From the NCBI GenBank assembly GCA_023428425.1, contig JAEYYP010000323.1, forward strand, positions 1 to 36,423: 36,423 nt of DNA. The letters run 5' to 3'. This stretch comes from Pseudomonadota bacterium. GTDB taxonomy: Bacteria > Pseudomonadota > Alphaproteobacteria > Rhizobiales > Devosiaceae. The notes under the pieces were generated by a model. It did no database searches, was not told where the DNA came from, and saw only the letters and a program-made list of their open reading frames with translations. This document shows, one piece after another, positions 31,988 to 36,423 of this stretch. Both the position numbers and the translations under genes were made by a program. How positions within the stretch are numbered: position 1 is the first letter of the stretch; each line of letters starts with the position of its first letter.

Positions 31988-32779
31988 ATGGCTCGACTTC
32001 GTCAGCCGGGCAGCCAGGAAGTGGTCCGGCGGCTCCCGCACGCCTGGTGCGCCGTGCTCATCGATGGTGACAATGCCCAACCGAGGTCGACTGGCATAGT
32101 GATGAACTATGCTGCGAAGCTCGGTCGGGTCGAAGTCGTCGAGCTGTTCGCCAACTTCGCCAGCACGGCGAACAGCGGATGGGCCGTGCAGATGCGGGAG
32201 CACGGTGTCACCGGGTATCAGCACTTCCAGACCGCAGCGGGAAAGAACGCCGCCGATATCGGTCTCGTCGTGAGAGCGATGGACCTCGCTCACACCAAGC
32301 GCATCGACCACTACGTGATCGTGAGCTCCGACGCCGACTACACCGCTCTTGCCCATCGTCTGCGCCGGGGTGGAGCATCAGTGCACGGCGTTGGATCCGG
32401 GTCTGCGCCTGCGTCCCTGCGCCAGAGCTGCACGACTTACCTGACGTTGGGAGAGATCGACAGCTTGCTAGGGTCGACAGAGTGGCCAGCGCCAGGGGAA
32501 CTGTGGTCGCGCCCGCCTGAAGATGCTGAAGACCTCGTGCTTCGCGCTTTGGTGCGACTTGGTGGAGCACGAGATTGGATCACCCTGACCGCGCTGGGAC
32601 AAGAGATCCGAAGGGAAATTCCGTCGTTCGACCCGAGGTCCTATTCCGTTCGGTCACTCGCAGCGCTTTGCGCCGCGCTAGCGAGCGTCACACTGGACCG
32701 CTCAGGGCCGGAGGGCAGAGCCAGGATTTCTTTGACGGGTAGGAATGGCTCGGTCCAGGAACCGATATCGAAGTCCTAG
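31988..32779 (+). CDS. NYN-domain putative RNase with C-terminal LOTUS/OST-HTH domain
   Basis: A 263-aa protein. The N-terminal NYN (PIN-like) nuclease fold shows the acidic residues LIDGDNAQ, GKNAADIGLVVRAMDLAH and DHYVIVSSDADYTALAHRL. A glycine-rich turn (VHGVGSGSAPASLRQSC) follows, as in LabA/DUF88 proteins. The C-terminal part, from about residue 178 (PPEDAEDLVLRALVRLGGARDWITLTALGQEIRREIPSFDPRSYSVRSLAALCAAL), fits the LOTUS domain that binds structured or G-rich RNA. It is co-transcribed with the HTH and the 62-aa protein. Start ATG 31988 has AAGGA directly against it; ATG 31974 is out of frame and would need a frameshift. Probable roles are RNA decay or defence. Confidence 0.87.
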   Translation: MARLRQPGSQEVVRRLPHAWCAVLIDGDNAQPRSTGIVMNYAAKLGRVEVVELFANFASTANSGWAVQMREHGVTGYQHFQTAAGKNAADIGLVVRAMDLAHTKRIDHYVIVSSDADYTALAHRLRRGGASVHGVGSGSAPASLRQSCTTYLTLGEIDSLLGSTEWPAPGELWSRPPEDAEDLVLRALVRLGGARDWITLTALGQEIRREIPSFDPRSYSVRSLAALCAALASVTLDRSGPEGRARISLTGRNGSVQEPISKS

Positions 32780-32902
32780 AAGGAATATGTGGAGGTCATG
32801 GGGATCGATCGGGTGTCAGCCACTTCTCCGTGGCCTATCCTCCTCTCCGGAGCAGCACGATAGCTATTTCTCGCCACGATCAACCTAATTTCACGCCGTG
32901 AC

Positions 32903-33090
32903 TAAGTTGTCACTGCCACGTTGTCGCCACAAAATGTAAACTTACAACGGTGAAAACGACAACTTAACGCGAGAAAATGCCAACTTAAAGAGCGCCGGTG
33001 TCAACGGGCAGTCTGTAAACGACAACCAGAACGGGTGGATAATACGTATTTCGACCCCTCCAGGTTGACACAAGTTTACGCTAAGTTGGC
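32903..33090. repeat. Iteron-like cluster of GACAACTTA / TAAGTTGTC motifs
   Basis: Within a gene-free, AT-richer stretch, related motifs recur in both directions: TAAGTTGTCA (32903), GTAAACTTACAAC (32936), GACAACTTA (32958), GCCAACTTA (32979), GTAAACGACAACC (33015) and CTAAGTTGGC (33081). Further half-sites include TTGTCGCC at 32921, a possible one near 32999 and GTGTCAACTTG at about 33122. The spacing of roughly 20-40 bp suggests a multi-site protein-binding region, such as an iteron origin, a partition site or a regulated promoter. The Rep-like gene lies about 700 bp downstream. Confidence 0.55.
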
Positions 33091-33130
33091 AGAGGTAAGC
33101 CAGATTGCGCTTTTTCCTGCGGTGTCAACT

Positions 33131-33772
33131 TGCGAGGAGGACACCAGCCCCACTCTCGCCACGGTTGATGACACCTCCGAGAGCACCCTCGAGCTCAGGA
33201 CCGTCGCTCTTGAGAATAGGTATCGAGAACGATCACATCTCGCCGTGGACCTCCAGCTGCGACGGTCTCAAAACGCGCAGAATTGCTCGCGAAATAGGTA
33301 TTCCGAACGAGTGCCTGGCGGCGTTGTAACGACGCACGGTTAGGTTCAAGCGTTGTGGGCCGCTGCAAGCCATACGGGAATTCGCTATCATCAGCATGTA
33401 TCGTCCTGATCGCTCACCGCTGCCTTGAAACAGATCCCAGATGCGTGACCGGAGGCTGGCGAGAGCGCGGAGGTCTCGTTCTTACCGGCGCTAACGCGTG
33501 GACCCTCCGCTCACCTTCAAGCGGCACCGATCACGTCGGGCATTGGACGGCAGCCACTGCCCTTAGGTTCACTTGGCAAGGGTGTGCCCGAGCGGTGAGG
33601 CACGCCCACTCGACGAGACCCTGCGACCCTCAACTTCGAGAAGACGAGGAAGCCATCTGGAAGGCGCGAAATCGCCTGTTTCGCCAGAACTCACGGCCCA
33701 CGCTTATCAATGTCGATAGGCGGCTGTCCGGCGCACTTGCCAAAAGAGCTAAGAATCCGCTCTAGAGCGGGC
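33131..33772. other. Stretch without a supported gene before the Rep-like gene
   Basis: Open frames at 33035-33343, 33105-33329 and 33355-33765 exist, but I recognise none and they overlap each other without ribosome-binding sites. The second ends in LKTRRIAREIGIPNECLAAL, which looks helical and could be a remnant of a DNA-binding protein. The region may hold the replication origin or leader of the gene at 33773. A palindrome, GCTCTAGAGC, lies just before that start (about 33759-33768). Confidence 0.35.
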
Positions 33773-34303
33773 ATGTCCACGCCCTACTTCGTCCGCCCGT
33801 CTCATCTCGATCCAGCCAAGCTAGCCCAGGAGTGGCGAAAATGGATCGCGGAGAAGCCGTGGGACCGTTTCGTCACGTTGGCATTCAACCAGGCGGGTAG
33901 CCCGCGGCCGGTCAACGGGCTCGCCGACAACCAGGCGCTAGCTCTTAAGGACAAGCTGAAGGAGTGGGACGGACGCATGCAGCGGAAAGTGGTGGGCAGC
34001 AAGTGGGCGAAGAACCACGACCAGCGATTTGTCGGCGTCTACACCCTCGAGAGGATGAGCACCAATCCGCACTGGCATGGCCTCGTGCGCTTCTACCAGG
34101 TCGACGACGAGGAGCGGCGCCGGCAGGGCCTCGAGTTCGACCAATGGGCCGATACCGTGTGGCGCAAACTGGTCCCGTCTGGTGACGCCGTTGTCAAGGC
34201 AGTAAATGACGATCCCGGCGCTGCAGGGTATGTTGGCAAGTCTATGGTAGATCAGCTAAGTTTCGAGAACTGGGTGTCGCAGGATGAGTTCTGGCGGCCC
34301 TAG
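33773..34303 (+). CDS. HUH-type Rep-like protein (replication initiation / rolling-circle family)
   Basis: A 176-aa protein started at ATG 33773; the frame runs back to 33710, but the upstream residues are unlike protein. Motifs of HUH endonucleases appear in order: motif 1 RFVTLAF (residues 33-38), motif 2 HWHGLVRF with His100 and His102 flanking Trp, and motif 3 YVGKSM, with Tyr153 as the likely nicking residue and Lys156. Such enzymes nick one DNA strand and stay bound through the Tyr, starting rolling-circle replication or transposition. The protein is short and has no helicase domain. Neighbouring repeats and hairpins are consistent with an origin. Catalytic activity is inferred. Confidence 0.72.
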   Translation: MSTPYFVRPSHLDPAKLAQEWRKWIAEKPWDRFVTLAFNQAGSPRPVNGLADNQALALKDKLKEWDGRMQRKVVGSKWAKNHDQRFVGVYTLERMSTNPHWHGLVRFYQVDDEERRRQGLEFDQWADTVWRKLVPSGDAVVKAVNDDPGAAGYVGKSMVDQLSFENWVSQDEFWRP

Positions 34304-34323
34304 TCTCAGGGCCCGCAAAAAGT

Positions 34324-34530
34324 CCTGCCGATCTCCGGCAGGTGCTGTTGCTCGCGAAGCGAGGATGGCTAGCAACCTGCGCCAAAGATGAGCCTGCCGA
34401 CTGCGACCCACATGGGCTGCAGTTGTAGGCTATGGCGAGACCAGACACGCAGCGCCCTCACCTACCTAATACCTGCTGAACAGGTGGTCGCCGAAGGCGA
34501 CCGGCAAGGCCGAAGGCCGCGCAGGCGAGC
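34324..34530. other. Hairpin-rich noncoding segment after the Rep-like gene
   Basis: Five or more perfect short stems lie close together in the roughly 360-bp gap between two genes. They are CCTGCCG/CGGCAGG (34324-34342); GTTGCT/AGCAAC (34347-34376) overlapping CTCGC-GAA-GCGAG (34351-34363); ACCTG/CAGGT (34471-34485); GGTCGCC-GAA-GGCGACC (34486-34502); and GGCC-GAA-GGCC (34508-34518). Three have a three-base GAA loop. The density suggests a structured RNA or a single-strand origin rather than random GC-rich DNA. None has a T-run. Strand is undecided. The remainder of the gap, to 34661, holds no gene. Confidence 0.5.
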
Positions 34531-34625
34531 GAAGCGAGTTCGTCCAACAATGTCGGAGGCCTAAAGGGCTCGCGCTTCAGCAGATCGCACACCGAACAGT
34601 TCGTCTGAGCTTTGGCTATAAGCGG

Positions 34626-34648
34626 GCATGTCTAGCAGCTAGACATGC
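34626..34648. promoter_or_regulatory. Perfect 11-bp inverted repeat before the DUF3102-like gene
   Basis: The arms GCATGTCTAGC and GCTAGACATGC are exact complements around a single A, ending 13 bp before the ATG at 34662. TATAAG immediately upstream could be a -10 element. The first part, AGCGGGCATGTC (34621-34632), also occurs at 33766-33777 across the start of the Rep-like gene, hinting at a common regulator. Confidence 0.6.
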
Positions 34649-34661
34649 AAAGGAACTGATT

Positions 34662-35627
34662 ATGCCCTACGACACCACCACTGAACTGACTGACTTCGAT
34701 TTCAGCGCCGCTCCTACCTCTGGAGCCGTAGCGTCCCTCTCCTCCACGTCCACGGTTGCGGAGCGTTACTCGCCGCAGGCCGAGACTGCACCTGCGATCG
34801 GCGGCCCGATCGAAATGCTCACGCCGATGTCGCAGGCCAGGTCGGCCTTCTACGCTTCACTCCCGGCGAGCGAAGCTAGCGTGCTTCAGTCAGCGAGCAG
34901 CCGCATCGGTGCGTCGTTGAGCCTGATTGGAAAGAACATGCTCATGATCGGCGCCGAACTGATCATGGTTAGCGACAAGCTGCCGGGCCACTTCGAAGAG
35001 TGGCTCAAGCTTGAGTTTTCGTTCTCGCGGGCGACCGCATACAACTACATCAATGCCGCCACGCACTTTGCGAACTCACCCAGGGTCATCGAGGCATTGC
35101 CGGCGATGACCGTTTACAAGCTCGCATCCAAGACCACTCCGGTCGACGTGCGTGCTGCCGTGATTAGGGAAATCGCGGCCGGCGAGGTTGTCTCTGCTAG
35201 GGACGTCGAAGATCGTATCGCGGCAGCAAAGACGCAGGCCGCCGATGAGAAGCGCGCCAAGGCGAAGGAAGATGAGCGGGAGCGCGAACGTCTTGCCAGG
35301 GAGGAGGGGTGGCGCGCGAAGGCTCTGGAACTGACCGACGCCGGCCTCGATGCAACCTCCATCGAACGCGAGCGGAAGAAGTGGGACAGCGTTCCGGCGC
35401 GGCGGGAACGGGCGAGACAGCTGAAGGTTGCTGAGGAGCAGCGGCGGAAGGCTGACTATCTCGCCAGCGAAGCCAATGCCAAGGAGAGCGCCCTGAAGGC
35501 CATCGAGCTGCTCGAGAAGCACCTGCCCCCGGAGGCAATCACTGCGCTCCGGACGTGCTCGCTGTCACACAGCTCTTGGAGTGCATTGCGCACTGCATTG
35601 AGGGAAGCTGCGGGTGCGACTACCTGA
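34662..35627 (+). CDS. DUF3102-like protein with long charged coiled-coil region
   Basis: A 321-aa protein. After a Ser/Thr-rich N-terminus (about 60 residues), the region LIGKNMLMIGAELIMVSDKLPGHFEEWLKLEFSFSRATAYNYINAATHF matches the DUF3102 pattern (IG..L..vK..L.HG.F..WL..EF..S..TA...M), with a predicted DNA-binding helical core. A ParB-like charged coiled coil follows (about 180-265, e.g. RAKAKEDERERERLAREEGWRAKAL). DUF3102 proteins occur on rhizobial plasmids and phages; their role is unproven. ATG 34662 has AAAGGA upstream, behind a strong palindrome. Plasmid maintenance or gene regulation are reasonable guesses. Confidence 0.7.
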   Translation: MPYDTTTELTDFDFSAAPTSGAVASLSSTSTVAERYSPQAETAPAIGGPIEMLTPMSQARSAFYASLPASEASVLQSASSRIGASLSLIGKNMLMIGAELIMVSDKLPGHFEEWLKLEFSFSRATAYNYINAATHFANSPRVIEALPAMTVYKLASKTTPVDVRAAVIREIAAGEVVSARDVEDRIAAAKTQAADEKRAKAKEDERERERLAREEGWRAKALELTDAGLDATSIERERKKWDSVPARRERARQLKVAEEQRRKADYLASEANAKESALKAIELLEKHLPPEAITALRTCSLSHSSWSALRTALREAAGATT

Positions 35628-35746
35628 TCCCTAACGCGCTACCTGTGTAGCTTTTTGACCCAGGGCCATGGCGGGGGACTATCGCAATCCGCAAATGGCC
35701 TTGGGATTCTCGAACCTGCTGTAGTCGCAGTTTCCCGGAGGCGAAC

Positions 35747-36370
35747 TTGCGCGATGAGTTTTCACCCGACATCTCAACGGGAGAGCGGCGCCGACGATCG
35801 CCCATGCACCACTGGGCCCGCGCTGACAATGCGCGGTTCGCCGCCTTTGCTCTCTCCCGGCTCCCGCCGGAGGACCTCAATCGTTTGCAGGCGGCTCTGC
35901 CCTACGGTGGAACACCTCATATCGCCATCCACGAGGCCTTCCTGCGTGAAGCAGCCCTGGCACTCGAACTCATCCTCAAGGCGGTGGTAGCCGCGCGCAT
36001 TGAAGGCGGCACCGCTCCTTCTCGTGTTGTCCGCGTCCGGTTGACCCATGACGTCTTGAAGCTTTGGGAGGAAGATGCCGGACTGCCTGAGCTACCTCGG
36101 GAGGACAGGATGACCTTGGCCATTGCTGCGTCCATCCTTCTTTGGGCAGGACGATACGCCGCTCCGGCCAAGGATGAGGTCTACGAGTTTGAAACCGAGC
36201 GCGATGAACTCATTGACCCGCCACCGGCTGGCGGCAAGATAAGGATTCGAAAGGGCCGGAGCATCTCTTGGGATCAGTTCGATCGGGTTTACGCGGTCGC
36301 AGCTGCGGAGTTCTGGCGGCTTCACGATGGCTTCTCGCACCGGGACCCAGGAGCAACGGGTTCCAAGTAA
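35747..36370 (+). CDS. HEPN-like protein, function unknown
   Basis: A 207-aa protein starting at TTG 35747 with an ideal GGAGG ribosome-binding site eight bases before it; no ATG lies close enough. The central helices FLREAALALELILKAVVAARIEGG and THDVLKLWEEDAGLPELPREDRMTLAIAASILLWAGRY resemble the all-helical HEPN fold found in nucleotidyltransferase partners and ribonucleases. RVRLTH (R96-x4-H101) could fit the HEPN RX4-6H active site, but the position is not certain and the motif may be chance. It follows the DUF3102-like gene by 119 bp on the same strand. A substrate-binding, non-catalytic HEPN is the alternative. Confidence 0.55.
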   Translation: MRDEFSPDISTGERRRRSPMHHWARADNARFAAFALSRLPPEDLNRLQAALPYGGTPHIAIHEAFLREAALALELILKAVVAARIEGGTAPSRVVRVRLTHDVLKLWEEDAGLPELPREDRMTLAIAASILLWAGRYAAPAKDEVYEFETERDELIDPPPAGGKIRIRKGRSISWDQFDRVYAVAAAEFWRLHDGFSHRDPGATGSK

Positions 36371-36423
36371 TCCACCAATCGAGCACCCGCGGCTTCTCCC
36401 GCTGAGCGCGCTCTGTAGCGTCT

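Noticed and set aside
33355..33765. 136-codon frame before the Rep-like gene
   Set aside because: No ribosome-binding site, no recognisable domain, irregular composition; more likely origin or leader DNA.
1..36423. CRISPR arrays, insertion sequences, rRNA genes and integrases
   Set aside because: No regularly spaced direct repeats, transposase or recombinase motifs or rRNA sequence were seen on either strand.

Overview
The window is about 36 kb of GC-rich DNA. Its gene content and codon use point to an alphaproteobacterium of the Hyphomicrobiales (Rhizobiales), perhaps close to Devosia. The genus is a guess: no rRNA or other strong taxonomic marker is present. The left end looks chromosomal: a WS/DGAT-like acyltransferase, two tandem DHA2-type MFS exporters, the ppx-rlmE pair and a tRNA-Gln(CUG).

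Immediately downstream of the tRNA lies a defence island (about 7.1-13.1 kb). It holds a complete type III CBASS operon on the minus strand: TRIP13-like cap6, a small probable second HORMA/peptide partner, HORMA cap7, a CD-NTase and the nuclease nucC. Divergent from it are an XRE repressor and an ImmA/IrrE metallopeptidase, matching the known CapH/CapP control module. A good promoter for the CBASS operon carries a perfect inverted repeat in its spacer, a likely CapH operator. An FRG-domain gene follows. The island ends at a broken dnaE2 fragment (about 13.2-13.64 kb), and no integrase is visible.

From 13.6 to 31.2 kb is a heavy-metal and envelope region. It has a PepSY membrane protein and two small Cys-containing exported proteins; a PbrR/CadR-like MerR regulator divergent from an NRAMP transporter; a frameshifted FtsI-like penicillin-binding protein; and a tightly overlapping run of P-type ATPase, SCO1, CzcD-like CDF, DsbB, DsbA and flavoprotein. 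Facing that run are two L,D-transpeptidases and an M23 endopeptidase. Two near-identical MerR operators, each between elements 19 bp apart, lie before the NRAMP gene and before the ATPase operon, so one regulator probably drives both. The cluster pairs metal export with extra copies of periplasmic, largely thiol-dependent enzymes (DsbA/B, L,D-transpeptidases, SCO1), the enzymes that soft metals poison.

The right end (31.3-36.4 kb) resembles a mobile-element or plasmid backbone. It has an XRE regulator, a 62-aa protein and a NYN-LOTUS putative RNase in one compact operon; a noncoding stretch with repeated GACAACTTA/TAAGTTGTC motifs; an HUH-type Rep-like protein; a hairpin-rich noncoding segment; a DUF3102-like protein under a perfect palindrome; and a HEPN-like protein. 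Assignments were made by reading the translations and motifs; no database search was run.
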